Assembly (NCBI RefSeq): GCF_003325475.1
Contig: NZ_CP029495.1
Coordinates: 744,001 to 808,000, forward strand
Length of the DNA stretch: 64,000 bases
Direction: 5' to 3'
DNA from: Chromobacterium phragmitis
Lineage (GTDB): Bacteria > Pseudomonadota > Gammaproteobacteria > Burkholderiales > Chromobacteriaceae
Shown here piece by piece: positions 37,471-49,679 of this stretch (position 1 is the first letter of the stretch; the number at the start of each line of letters is the position of its first letter). Under the pieces are notes generated by a model. That model was not told the DNA's origin and searched no databases. It saw only the letters and a list, made by a program, of their open reading frames with translations. Position numbers and translations under genes: made by a program.

Positions 37471-39339
37471 TTAACGCTCCATCACATAAAGGCCGGGAGC
37501 TGTCTCTCGTGCAGGGTATGATGCACATCCCATCGCAGGCGGCACAACTGGCTCGCCAGACTGATGTGCCAGCCATTTTTCCCATACCGGCCACCAAGAC
37601 CCATGTTGCGACCGCGTTGTTTCCAACCAGGTGTCCGGATCCGTATATCGATCTTTTCGACCACCAGCTGATAAGCGGAAATATCGGCCAGGATGTCCCG
37701 GCTCGCTGATAATCCCCGCATTATGCCCACCACTTGTCAATAGAAAATGACTATCCACATCCAATGCCAACTGGATTTTATAGACGGATCGCCAAGGAGC
37801 AACGTGGTCTATCTCGGTAGCCACCACAAATACTGGCGTCCGGATATCGTGCAAGACTACGGGACGGCCATCCACCTGATAACGTCCCTCAAACAAATCG
37901 TTATCGAGAAACAAGCGCCGTAGGTATTCGCTGTGCATCCGATACGGCATACGAGTACTGTCGGCATTCCAAGCCATTAAGTCGGTCATCGACGCGCGTT
38001 GTCCCAACAGATATTCCTGCACCAATTGCGACCAGATCAGATCGTTGGAGCGCAGCAACTGAAATGCGCCAGCCATCTGCTTGGCGTCCAGATAACCATG
38101 ACCCCACATGATGTCTTCCAAATATGAAATTTGGCTTTCATCAATAAACAGCATCAATTCTCCGGCTTCGGTGAAGTCGATTTGCGCCGCGAGCAAGGTA
38201 ATAGATTGGATGACGGGATTTTTTTCCCTAGCCAAGTAAGCTGCCGTGATGGCGAGCAAAGTGCCGCCCAGGCAGTAACCGAGCGCATTGACCCGACATC
38301 CCGGCAGGACTTGGCCGATGATATTCAGCGCATCCAACACCCCTAGACGCAAATAATCGTCCATTCCCAAATTGTGGTCGTCCGCCCCCGGATTGCGCCA
38401 AGAGATCATGAACACGGTATAACCGTGCTCGACCAAGTAACGCACCAACGAATTGTGCGGCGACAGGTCCAGAATGTAATATTTCATGATCCAGGCGGGA
38501 ATGAATAGCACCGGCTGAGCCTTCACCAGTGGCGTCCTTGGAGAGTATTGGATCAATTCCATCAGATGGTTGCGAAAGACAACCTTGCCTGGCGTGGTGG
38601 CAACCGTTTCGCCTGGAATGAACTGCTCAGCTCCCCAAGGCGGCCGCCCTGTCGATATACGCTCCCAGTCTTCCTGCAGATTGCGCCAACCGCGCAACAG
38701 ATTTTGCCCACTTTCTCGCAAGGTGCTCTCCTGCGCCAGTGGATTGGTGGCCAGAAAATTCACCGGAGACATCATGTCCAGCAGTTGACGCGCCATAAAG
38801 GACACCATCTGCTCATGATGGGCGGACACGCCTCTGATGCTGGTCGTGGCATTGAGCCACCACTGTTGCTGCAATAGAAAAGCCTGCGAATACAGATTAA
38901 ATGGCCAGCGCTGCCAGGCTTCATCGCGGAAACGTTTGTCCTGTTCGAGGGGCACAACGCAGGGAGCGCAAGCCGAGCCGACGCAGGCGCGCGGCAGATA
39001 ATGCGTCAGCTTGGCCCATTTGCTGGTTCCGCTATGCGCCAAATGCACCCACTTTCCGGGTGAGATGGCGAAATGCGTGGCCCAGTCGTAAAAGGCCAAG
39101 GCCAGACTGGCGGGTGACAGCCCCAAAGTGGCGCGCGACATCTGGGCATGCAACATCTGATCGAAAGCGCAGGACCACTCTAGGTCCTGCATCGGAACCG
39201 AAGGTGGCTTTTCCATATCAGGCTGGCTGCCCCCCCAAGGGGATAAAATGGTCCAGGGCTGCAGCCAAGCGTCAACGGCTCGAGCCGGCCATCGCACGGA
39301 GAGCGGATTCCACGCTGGTACATGAAGACTATCGTCCAC
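37471..39339 (-). CDS. phaC: Class I poly(3-hydroxyalkanoate) synthase
   Basis: A 622-residue synthase that links (R)-3-hydroxyacyl-CoA units into polyester at the granule surface. The PhaC N-terminal domain covers about 60-240. The alpha/beta hydrolase core follows, with the lipase-like box GYCLGG (catalytic Cys356), Asp in VATEIDHVAPW and His in GGHNAGI. The start is GTG 39339: AAGGAGG lies five bases upstream, while the longer frame to 39375 runs into the desaturase stop. It is the third gene of slipin-desaturase-phaC. No phaA or phaB is nearby, so monomers must come from core genes. Confidence 0.9.
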   Translation of the reverse strand: MDDSLHVPAWNPLSVRWPARAVDAWLQPWTILSPWGGSQPDMEKPPSVPMQDLEWSCAFDQMLHAQMSRATLGLSPASLALAFYDWATHFAISPGKWVHLAHSGTSKWAKLTHYLPRACVGSACAPCVVPLEQDKRFRDEAWQRWPFNLYSQAFLLQQQWWLNATTSIRGVSAHHEQMVSFMARQLLDMMSPVNFLATNPLAQESTLRESGQNLLRGWRNLQEDWERISTGRPPWGAEQFIPGETVATTPGKVVFRNHLMELIQYSPRTPLVKAQPVLFIPAWIMKYYILDLSPHNSLVRYLVEHGYTVFMISWRNPGADDHNLGMDDYLRLGVLDALNIIGQVLPGCRVNALGYCLGGTLLAITAAYLAREKNPVIQSITLLAAQIDFTEAGELMLFIDESQISYLEDIMWGHGYLDAKQMAGAFQLLRSNDLIWSQLVQEYLLGQRASMTDLMAWNADSTRMPYRMHSEYLRRLFLDNDLFEGRYQVDGRPVVLHDIRTPVFVVATEIDHVAPWRSVYKIQLALDVDSHFLLTSGGHNAGIISEPGHPGRYFRLSAGGRKDRYTDPDTWLETTRSQHGSWWPVWEKWLAHQSGEPVVPPAMGCASYPARETAPGLYVMER

Positions 39340-39368
39340 CTTGCCTCCTTGGCACGTTGAAGCGCACG

Positions 39369-40532
39369 CTAGCAATCGTACTGCCTTAATTGCCGCGAAA
39401 ACTCCGGCAAGCCGTCAATACCGCTGCTTTCAGCCCGCCGGCACCAGTCCTCCAATTGGCTGGACAACAGCGCGGTGGAACAGGCGGAACGCTCCCACAG
39501 CGAGGTAAGCTCGCGCCTCATCGTGTAAATGGTATTCAGCGCCATACTGAGCGGCAGCACCCGTTCTAAAAGCTCACCATCCGGCAGCGGTTCCCGAACG
39601 GCATGACGCAACCAGCGACGAGTCGTTTCCAGCCCCGCAGCCACATACAGCCCTTCCAGCCGTTGCAGCTCCACAGACGCAGTCCTGCGCAGGGCGTGAT
39701 CGAACCGCTCCAATACCAGATAACGATGGGCAATGACTGCATTCATGGTTTTCTCATCGCAATGCAGTTTGAGCGGATTCTGGCGCAGAGCGGGCAATGG
39801 CTGGCGTACCATGGCCAAACGCAAACAGGCGAGCAAGCGAATGTACGCCCAACCGATATCGAATTCCCACCACCGGGCAGACAGTTTGGGAGACGTAACA
39901 TAAGCGTGGTGATTGTTATGCAGCTCCTCGCCCCCGATCAGCACTCCCCACGGCACGATGTTGCGCGAGGAGTCGTTGGTCGCAAACAAGCGATAGCCCC
40001 AGTAATGGCCGATACCGTTTATAACGCCCGCTGCAAAAACAGGAATCCACAGCATCTGTACTGCCCAAACACTCAATCCGACAGGGCCGAACAACAGTAA
40101 GTCAATTAGCTGCATCAAGCCCACCCCCAGCACGGAGTGGGTGGCGTAAAGCCGTCGCTCCAGCCAATCATCCGGGGTGCAGCCGCCATAATGCTCCAGC
40201 ATCGCTTGGTCACCGGCCGCGCGGCGATACAGCTCGCTGCCTTGCAGCAAAACCGTCGTGAGCCCGAAACATTGCGGACTGTGCGGGTCGCCCTGGGTAT
40301 CGGTCACTGCATGATGCTTACGGTGAATGGCGACCCATTCACGAGTCACCATGCCAGTGGTCAGCCACAGCCAGAACCGGAAAAAATGGCTAGCCAGCGG
40401 ATGCAGCTGCAAGGCCTGATGCGCCTGATGCCGGTGAAGAAAGATGGTGACCGCGGCAATGGTAACGTGGGTGAGCCCCAGCGTCGCCAGGACAAGCCCC
40501 CACCAGGGCAGATCAAGTAGGCTCAGTTGCAT
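39369..40532 (-). CDS. Membrane fatty acid (acyl-CoA) desaturase
   Basis: A 387-residue integral membrane di-iron enzyme with four or more membrane segments. The three histidine boxes are HRHQAH (residues 33-38), HRKHH (70-74) and HNNHH (205-209), the layout of the stearoyl-CoA/acyl-lipid delta-9 desaturase group. It puts a cis double bond into an acyl chain using oxygen, making the membrane more fluid. The C-terminal third (about 240-387) has no known domain. AAGGAGG precedes the start. The phaC start lies 29 bases past its stop. Confidence 0.88.
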   Translation of the reverse strand: MQLSLLDLPWWGLVLATLGLTHVTIAAVTIFLHRHQAHQALQLHPLASHFFRFWLWLTTGMVTREWVAIHRKHHAVTDTQGDPHSPQCFGLTTVLLQGSELYRRAAGDQAMLEHYGGCTPDDWLERRLYATHSVLGVGLMQLIDLLLFGPVGLSVWAVQMLWIPVFAAGVINGIGHYWGYRLFATNDSSRNIVPWGVLIGGEELHNNHHAYVTSPKLSARWWEFDIGWAYIRLLACLRLAMVRQPLPALRQNPLKLHCDEKTMNAVIAHRYLVLERFDHALRRTASVELQRLEGLYVAAGLETTRRWLRHAVREPLPDGELLERVLPLSMALNTIYTMRRELTSLWERSACSTALLSSQLEDWCRRAESSGIDGLPEFSRQLRQYDC

Positions 40533-40570
40533 GCGACCTCCTTGGCAAGTAGCGAACCGCCGCTTGCCGC

Positions 40571-41482
40571 TTAACCGGCGCCGCTTGCGGCGCGCAAGTC
40601 GGCTTCCGCAGCGCCCGCATGATTGACTGCCGCGGTCGACGCTACGCTTCGGCTGGATGCGGGCTTTTTCAACGTAGCGGCCAGCGGATTCAAACTATCC
40701 ACCATCGCGCTGGGGATCAGAATCGTCGTGCCGCGCTCCTTGGTGGTCTCATAAATAATGTTCATCGCACGCAATTGCAGCGCTGCTGGATGTTCCGCGT
40801 AGATATTCGCCGCTTCGACAAACTTACTGGCTATTTCCGCTTCGGCGGAACCCAGAATAATCCGGGCCTGTTTTTCCCGCTCGGCCTGCGCCTGGCGAGA
40901 CATGGCGTCCTGCAGCGCCTCCGGAATGGCGACATCGCGGATTTCCACCGAGCGCACGGTAATGCCCCATTCCGCCGTTTTCTCTGCGATCTTGCCGCAC
41001 AGGTCCTGTACCATGTTTTGACGGTCGCTGAGCAGTACCGCCAACATCGAGGAACCTATCATTTCGCGCAGCGAAGTCTGCGCGACTCGATCAATCGCCT
41101 GGCTATAGTCGGTGATGGCCAAGGCCGCTTTTTTCGCGTCATGCACATGCCAGAAGATGATCGCGTCCACATTCACCGGCACCGTGTCGCGGGTCAGCGC
41201 CTGCTCGGCATTGAAGGCAGTGGTCTGGATTCTTTCATCAATGGTGGCTACCACGCGGTCCACCACCGGGATGATCAAAAACAGGCCCGGACCATTCACG
41301 CCGCGCAACTTGCCGGCACGCAGCACCACGCATTTCTGCCAGGTGTTGGCCATACGCAAGGATTGCGCCACAATCGCAGCCCCCACCCAGAGTAGGATAG
41401 CCAGCAGTAAATAGTCACCAATATAAGCCAGCGCGCCGGAGATGATGAAAGTCGCGACAATGAAAGAACTGATGGGGCTCAT
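40571..41482 (-). CDS. Slipin / SPFH (band 7) domain protein
   Basis: A 303-residue protein with an N-terminal hydrophobic hairpin (about 8-40) and an SPFH domain (about 45-200, with RAGKLRGVNGPGLFLIIPVVDRV). A helical oligomerisation part follows (ALQDAMSRQAQAEREKQARIILGSAEAEIASKF), then a tail rich in Ala and Ser. Slipins form rings that organise membrane microdomains. The usual partner, an NfeD-type protease gene, is not beside it; a desaturase is. AAGGAG precedes the start. It is first in the slipin-desaturase-phaC operon. Confidence 0.88.
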   Translation of the reverse strand: MSPISSFIVATFIISGALAYIGDYLLLAILLWVGAAIVAQSLRMANTWQKCVVLRAGKLRGVNGPGLFLIIPVVDRVVATIDERIQTTAFNAEQALTRDTVPVNVDAIIFWHVHDAKKAALAITDYSQAIDRVAQTSLREMIGSSMLAVLLSDRQNMVQDLCGKIAEKTAEWGITVRSVEIRDVAIPEALQDAMSRQAQAEREKQARIILGSAEAEIASKFVEAANIYAEHPAALQLRAMNIIYETTKERGTTILIPSAMVDSLNPLAATLKKPASSRSVASTAAVNHAGAAEADLRAASGAG

Positions 41483-41595
41483 GGCGGCACTCCTTGCCTA
41501 AGGTTTGAACGCATGTGCTGACTGCGCTTAAGCATCTGCGCTTTTGCCATGCCCCATCTGTACGCTGTCATACATAGGAATGAATATTGAGGCCT

Positions 41596-41613
41596 TGTGT
41601 CATTTCAAACACA
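41596..41613. promoter_or_regulatory. Candidate operator between slipin and Crp/Fnr genes
   Basis: TGTGT and ACACA form an inverted repeat with an 8-base spacer in the 250-bp gap between the two divergent starts. The outer bases recall Crp-type half sites (TGTGA/TCACA), but the spacer is longer than the standard six. A link to the adjacent regulator is only a guess. Confidence 0.3.
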
Positions 41614-41732
41614 TCGCCGCTCCGGGACGCACAACACATTAGACAGGGAGAATGACGGCCCGTCCCTCTTGCCTGCGACTCGCTTTCAGCAATGCGTTTT
41701 TCTTCCATAATGGCTTGAAGACTGGAAAAGAC

Positions 41733-42452
41733 ATGATCAGCAATGATGACCCCAGGCGGAATGGCTTGCTCGCAAACCTGCCCGAACTCGAATGGCAAAG
41801 ATTGGCTCCGCAGCTGGAGCCTGTGGAAATGCCATTGGGAAAGGTGCTGTACGAACCTGGCTGCACGCTTAGCCACATCTACTTTCCAACCACGGCCATC
41901 GTCTCGCTGCTCTACGTGATGGAGGACGGCGCCTCTGCGGAAATCGCCGTCGTCGGCCTTGAGGGGGTTGTCGGCATTGCCTTGTTCATGGGCGGCGAAA
42001 CGACGCCGAGCCGCGCGGTGGTGCAAAGCGCCGGCCAGGGCTACCGACTGAGGGCCGAAATTTTAAAGGATGAATTCAAACGCGCGGGCTCGATGATGCA
42101 TCTGCTGCTGCGCTACACCCAGGCATTAATCACCCAGATGGGACAAACCGCCGTATGCAATCGACATCACTCGCTGGATCAACAACTGTGCCGCTGGCTA
42201 CTGCTGAGCCTGGATCGGCTGCAAGGCAATGAGTTGGTCATGACGCAGGAGCTGATCGCCAATATGCTGGGCGTGCGTCGCGAGGGCGTCACTGAGGCCG
42301 CGCTTAAGTTGCAGAAAGCTGGACTGATCCACTATGCGCGCGGCCATATCACCATTGTGGATCGAGACGGACTGGAAAAGCGCACTTGCGAATGCTACGA
42401 CGTCGTGAGAAAAGAGTATCAACGCTTGTTGAACGCGCCGCTATCTCAGTAA
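41733..42452 (+). CDS. Crp/Fnr-family transcriptional regulator
   Basis: A 239-residue protein. A cyclic-nucleotide-binding-like beta-barrel (about 15-130, YFPTTAIVSLLYVMEDGASAEIAVVG) is followed by a winged helix (about 155-215, TQELIANMLGVRREGVTEAALKLQ). It lacks the N-terminal Cys cluster of Fnr, so direct oxygen sensing by an iron-sulfur centre is unlikely. The start at 41733 has GGAAAAG upstream; a start 27 codons earlier is possible but poorly placed. It is divergent from the slipin operon and is the only regulator of this kind in the island. Confidence 0.88.
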   Translation: MISNDDPRRNGLLANLPELEWQRLAPQLEPVEMPLGKVLYEPGCTLSHIYFPTTAIVSLLYVMEDGASAEIAVVGLEGVVGIALFMGGETTPSRAVVQSAGQGYRLRAEILKDEFKRAGSMMHLLLRYTQALITQMGQTAVCNRHHSLDQQLCRWLLLSLDRLQGNELVMTQELIANMLGVRREGVTEAALKLQKAGLIHYARGHITIVDRDGLEKRTCECYDVVRKEYQRLLNAPLSQ

Positions 42453-42518
42453 GCCTGATGGCGTTGACTGGGCGGCATCGCGCAACAAGCGGCGCGCTGC
42501 CTGACAAGACAGGTACAC

Positions 42519-45200
<2,682 letters not shown>

Positions 45201-45297
45201 GAGGAACTCCGGTGAGAAGGCCGACAGCAACGATACAGGCGAGATCAGCTTTGACTATGACTCATAAATAGAGTTCTACCAGATGGAGCCAATCAAG

Positions 45298-46683
45298 ATG
45301 AGCAAAGCACAACGTGCGGAGACCGATAGCTTCGGCCCGATTGACGTGGCAGAGAGCGCGCTATGGGGCGCGCAGACCCAGCGCTCGCTTGAACACTTTG
45401 CGATTTCCAGCGAGCGAATGCCGCCGGAACTGATTCTGGCGCTGGCTATGGTGAAGCGCGCGGCGGCGCTCGCCAATCAGGAGCTAGGGCTACTGAACGA
45501 GGCTAAAGCCCAGGCAATCGTCACCGCCTCGGATGAAGTGCTGGCAAATCAGCACAGCAAGCAATTCCCCTTGTCGCTTTGGCAGACCGGCTCTGGGACC
45601 CAGACCAATATGAACCTGAACGAAGTGTTGGCCAATCGCGCCTCAGAATTGCTGGGCGGAAAACGCGGCCCGTCGCGGCTGGTTCACGCAAATGACGAGG
45701 TCAATCTCGGCCAGTCGTCCAATGATGTGTTTCCCACCGCGATGCATGTGGCGGCGGTGATCGGACTGAATCATAGGCTGCAGCCCAGCCTGGCTCGGCT
45801 GCGGCAGGCGTTAGAGGAAAAGTCGCTCGAATTCGCCGACATCATCAAAATCGGCCGCACCCACCTTCAGGATGCCACGCCGCTGACGCTGGGCCAGGAA
45901 ATTTCAGGCTGGGCCGCCCAGCTGCAACATGCTGAACAGGCGCTTCAGCTCAGCCTGCCGGCGCTGTGCCAATTGGCGATAGGCGGCACCGCGGTCGGCA
46001 CCGGCCTCAATACCCATCCGCACTTTGGTGCCAAGGTGGCGGACATTCTGTCAACTCAGACTCACTTGCCGTTTGCGAGCGCCGACAACAAGTTCGCCGC
46101 ATTGGCCTGTCATGATGCGCTCACTTCAGCCCATGGGGCGCTGAAAACCTTGGCCGCCTCGTTAATGAAGATAGCTAACGACATCCGCTGGCTCGCCTCC
46201 GGCCCGCGATGTGGCTTGGGCGAGCTGGCGCTCCCGGAAAATGAGCCAGGCAGCTCCATCATGCCGGGCAAGGTCAACCCTACGCAATGCGAAGCCGTCA
46301 CCATGCTATGCTGCCAAGTGATGGGCAACGATGTAGCGATCTCCATCGGCGCGGCCTCAGGCAATTTCGAACTCAATGTATTCAAGCCGCTAATCGCGCA
46401 CAATTTCCTTCAAAGCGTACGCCTGCTGACCGATGGCATGGCCAGCTTGCGCCAACACTGCGTGCAGGGCATGCAGGCCAGGCGCGAGCGTATCGGCCAA
46501 CTGTTGGAGCAGTCTCTGATGCTTGCCACCGCGCTCAATCCCCATATCGGCTATGACAAGGCAGCCGCCATCGCCCGGCACGCTCATCAGTGCGGCGGCA
46601 CGCTGAGGCAATCTGCGCTGGAGTTAGGCTATCTCAGCGGAGAACAGTTTGATGCCTGGGTCAAGCCGCAGGATATGATATAA
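45298..46683 (+). CDS. fumC: Class II fumarate hydratase
   Basis: A 461-residue FumC-type enzyme, which turns fumarate into malate without iron or oxygen-sensitive clusters. The SSxxMPxKxNxxxxE signature is GSSIMPGKVNPTQCEA. GSGTQTNMN and the HVQDA-like THLQDATPLTLGQE blocks are also intact. ATG 45298 has GGAG upstream at nine bases; the ATG five codons earlier does not. It shares its upstream gap with acnA. Together they give two TCA steps in oxidant-tolerant form. Confidence 0.95.
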   Translation: MSKAQRAETDSFGPIDVAESALWGAQTQRSLEHFAISSERMPPELILALAMVKRAAALANQELGLLNEAKAQAIVTASDEVLANQHSKQFPLSLWQTGSGTQTNMNLNEVLANRASELLGGKRGPSRLVHANDEVNLGQSSNDVFPTAMHVAAVIGLNHRLQPSLARLRQALEEKSLEFADIIKIGRTHLQDATPLTLGQEISGWAAQLQHAEQALQLSLPALCQLAIGGTAVGTGLNTHPHFGAKVADILSTQTHLPFASADNKFAALACHDALTSAHGALKTLAASLMKIANDIRWLASGPRCGLGELALPENEPGSSIMPGKVNPTQCEAVTMLCCQVMGNDVAISIGAASGNFELNVFKPLIAHNFLQSVRLLTDGMASLRQHCVQGMQARRERIGQLLEQSLMLATALNPHIGYDKAAAIARHAHQCGGTLRQSALELGYLSGEQFDAWVKPQDMI

Positions 46684-46740
46684 AAAATGCATAGTTTATA
46701 ACTTTTTCAACAAAAAACCGCTAATTGCTCCTAAACTGCT

Positions 46741-46800
46741 GCTTAGGCGAGCCTGGGAAAACCTATTAGGGCTTATCGCAAAATCCGGGCTCGCCTAGGC
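46741..46800. repeat. 13-bp inverted repeat after fumC
   Basis: GCTTAGGCGAGCC (46741-46753) pairs with GGCTCGCCTAGGC (46788-46800) with one mismatch around a 34-base loop. It lies between the fumC stop and the decayed IS5-type gene and could be an end of that element or a weak terminator. Confidence 0.4.
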
Positions 46801-46839
46801 TTTGTGGGCTGACCACATGAGCACATCTGCCCCGTAGCA

Positions 46840-47500
46840 GTGCCGAAGCACCAGGAAAGCCTACAAGCAAGCCCTGATACGGCGTGGCACCTGTCCATCT
46901 GGCTGAATAGCAGCATGATGTGGCAGACAAGGCCACAGAGGATGCTAACCCAAACGCAGACCTACAATGATGCGGCCATTACGGTCTGTTTAACCATCAA
47001 GAATCCGTTTGGGCTGGCGTTAAGACAGACCATCGGTTTCATCCAAAGTCTGTTCAAGCCGACAGGCCCGGGCTTGAGCCTCCCGAACGACTGCCCCCTG
47101 TTTTGGCGTCAGCAAACGCTGCAAGTCAGCATTCCCCATAACAAGAGTAAGCGCATTTCATCCAGCCTGCATGAGCGGCAGCAGCGCTTTAGATAGCAAG
47201 ACACGCAATGCGGCGTTTACGCCGCGTGATGCCACGGGGCGTATCCCCATGCGACGATAGAAAGGAATTTCACTGGGCAAGTACTCGGCACAAGACTCCC
47301 CAGGCCCCAACAGGACAATCAGGAAACGCTGAAGCAACTGCCATCGCCGCAATTTGATGGAAATCAAGATGTATTGCTTCAAACTGCAGGGAAAAGCATG
47401 ATGATCCGGCGCTTCGATGGCCAAGAGACAGCGAGGCAAGTTAGTAGAAGCGCTTCAGCATGCAGGGTAGTAGCGGCATAAATCTGTTCTAGAAAAGAGG
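46840..47500 (+). pseudogene. Decayed IS5-type transposase
   Basis: The reading TYNDAAITVCLTIKNPFGLALRQTIGFIQSLF matches the N-terminal region of IS5-type DDE transposases. The upstream part (KAYKQALIRRGT) is in another frame, so there is at least one frameshift. The catalytic core is gone. At 47450-47490 the text resembles the C-terminal end at 35440-35485, so both may stem from one kind of element. The gap 46684-47747 holds no intact gene. Confidence 0.55.
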
Positions 47501-47747
47501 AGAGTCATCTTGCTTTGGACTTATGAAACAGAGTCTCCCAGAAATGAAACCATGCACAAAAAATCGAAATTCATTAAAGCAAAGTCATTCATCAACTGAA
47601 CCGTTCTACTTTAAATATCGTCCCTATTTTACTTGACTATTGAAACTGACAACATAAAACGCCTTACCACTCTATCAAACTGGAAGAGTGAGCCCTGAAT
47701 GCGGAAATTTTAAACACTCAATTACGCTCACCGCCAAGGAGGTATGA

Positions 47748-48704
47748 ATGGACCTGCCTTCCATATTCAATAGAAAAAACACTATCGACTGTGACCCGTA
47801 TAAAAAATGGTCAATTCAAGCCAGGCTTCGATTGGCGGACTCTCTTTTCACAAACACTAGCGAAGGGATATGCATCACTGACAACAATCAAAAAGTGTTA
47901 GAAATCAATCAAGCGCTTTGCCAAATCACGGGATTTAGCAATGAAGAAATTCTAGGCAATACACCTAAAATTTTCGCATCTGAAATTCATAGCAGACATT
48001 TTTTTGCGACCATGTGGCAAGAAATATACAAGCAAGGACAATGGCAAGGGGAAGTCTGGAATCGACATCACAACGGCAGCTTGTATGCCATACGACTTAG
48101 CATTTCAGCAGTTTATGATTCATATCGAAAAATAACTCATTACGTCGGAATTATGGGAGACATAACCCAACAGAAACTGGATTTAGCTGCAGTCACTCAA
48201 AACGCTCACATTGACTCACTAACAGGCCTTCCCAATCGACTACTTTTCAAAGACAGATTTCTTCAGGCCATCTCCCAAGCGGATCGAAATAAAACACAGC
48301 TTGCCGTTTGCTTTTTAGACCTAGATAATTTTAAAATTATCAATGACCAGCATGGCCATCATAGTGGTGATATCGTTTTAAAAGAGGTTGCTAATCGCTT
48401 ATCAATTACAATCAGAGCTGGAGATACTGCTGCCAGACTGGGGGGAGATGAATTTGTTTTATTGCTGTCGGGACTAAAAAAATGGTCTGAATGCCTTATG
48501 ATTTTAAAAAGAATAACAGATACCATACGCCAACCAATCAATTTTGATGGCAACATTACCATCCCCAAAGCAAGTATGGGAGTCGCTATTTACCCATTGG
48601 ATGCAAGCGATCCTGACATTTTAGTAGCTCTCGCGGATTCCGCAATGTATCGAGCAAAAAAATCGGGAGGAAACCAAATAGCCTATCATTTCAAAAAAGA
48701 CTAG
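47748..48704 (+). CDS. PAS-GGDEF diguanylate cyclase
   Basis: A 318-residue soluble protein. The PAS domain covers about 28-142 (IFASEI and GEVWNRHHNGSLY are typical), with a PAC-type end (HYVGIMGDIT). The GGDEF domain covers about 150-315, with GGDEF at 232-236. An RxxD inhibitory site (RAGD, 223-226) lies five residues before it, so product feedback is likely, unlike the two core cyclases. A strong AAGGAGG precedes the start. Codons are AT-rich, so the gene was probably acquired. Confidence 0.9.
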   Translation: MDLPSIFNRKNTIDCDPYKKWSIQARLRLADSLFTNTSEGICITDNNQKVLEINQALCQITGFSNEEILGNTPKIFASEIHSRHFFATMWQEIYKQGQWQGEVWNRHHNGSLYAIRLSISAVYDSYRKITHYVGIMGDITQQKLDLAAVTQNAHIDSLTGLPNRLLFKDRFLQAISQADRNKTQLAVCFLDLDNFKIINDQHGHHSGDIVLKEVANRLSITIRAGDTAARLGGDEFVLLLSGLKKWSECLMILKRITDTIRQPINFDGNITIPKASMGVAIYPLDASDPDILVALADSAMYRAKKSGGNQIAYHFKKD

Positions 48705-48774
48705 TTAATTGAATAAGGACATTCAATGAATGGGTATATTTTATTTTACAAACAGATACCAGATTGATGGTAAA

Positions 48775-49608
48775 TCAGATAGCTAAATTCTGGCAGACTG
48801 CTACTTCCATTGGCTTGCCATCGGCGCGGCCATTGACCTCGGACACCGAGACGTCCACAACCAGGCCGTTGCGGTTCTCGGTCAGGATATGGGCCATATG
48901 GCACAAGCGGCTGGCGTCGCCGGCGCTCTTGCAGGCCAGTCGCGCTTCCGGATCGGTTCGCGATTGATGCGTCTGGTTGCTTCGCTTCTCGCCCCGGAAA
49001 TCGACGTCCGGGTTGCGCCCTGCGGGTGGGGACGTGTCGTCATCCTGGTGAACAAAGCTTTTGTGCGAAGCCCAGGCATCGATCAGCGTGCCTCGACGCT
49101 GAAATGTTCGTCGCTGGTGAGCTTGCCCCACTCGGCCAGGCTGCGTACGCGAATGAAGAAGGCGCGGGCGACGTCTTCGGTAAACAAGCGGTCGCGATTT
49201 TGTGAGAAGGTCGAGTGATCCCATACGCGGGCATCGGCGGAAAGGCCGACGAACCAGCGAAACAGCAGGTTATAGTCCAGTTGCTCGACCAGCAGCCGCT
49301 CGGAGCGGATGGTGTAGAGCACTTGCAGCAGGGAGGCGCGCAGCAGATGTTCAGGCGGAATCGAAGGCCGCCCGACGCGGGAATATAAGCCGTCGAATAC
49401 CTCATTCATCGAGCCGAGCACCAGGTCGACCATCTGGCGGATCTTGCGCAGCGGGTGATTGGCCGGGATGCGATCTTCCAGCTGGATGTAGCTGAACAGA
49501 TTGGTCTGCGTGTCGTTGCGGACGCCTCTCATCGGGTGCTTTCGCGGTTCGTTGGATGTTGATGATTATACCAAATGAATGGTTGTTGGTTTTTCAACGG
49601 CCTGCTAG
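48775..49608 (-). pseudogene. Truncated, frameshifted IS5/IS1182-type transposase
   Basis: The frame opens at 49532 (MRGVRNDTQTNLFSYIQLEDRIP) and is intact to DEHFSVE, then shifts by one base near 49085. It goes on as GTLIDAWASHKSF and NPDVDFRGEKRSNQTHQSRTDPEA before fading at 48775. The likely cause is loss of one G in the expected Glu-Gly-Thr text. The outer end near 49608 reads TTTTTCAACGGCCTGCTAG, as in such elements; the other end is missing. Confidence 0.8.
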
Positions 49609-49679
49609 TAATGAGTAGCATCATTTAATAGAACCATTCGATATAGGTCAAGAAAAATCTGTTCATCCCATGCAATCGA

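Noticed and set aside
45201..45297. Fnr box between acnA and fumC
   Set aside because: No TTGAT-N4-ATCAA-type palindrome is visible in the 97-bp gap.
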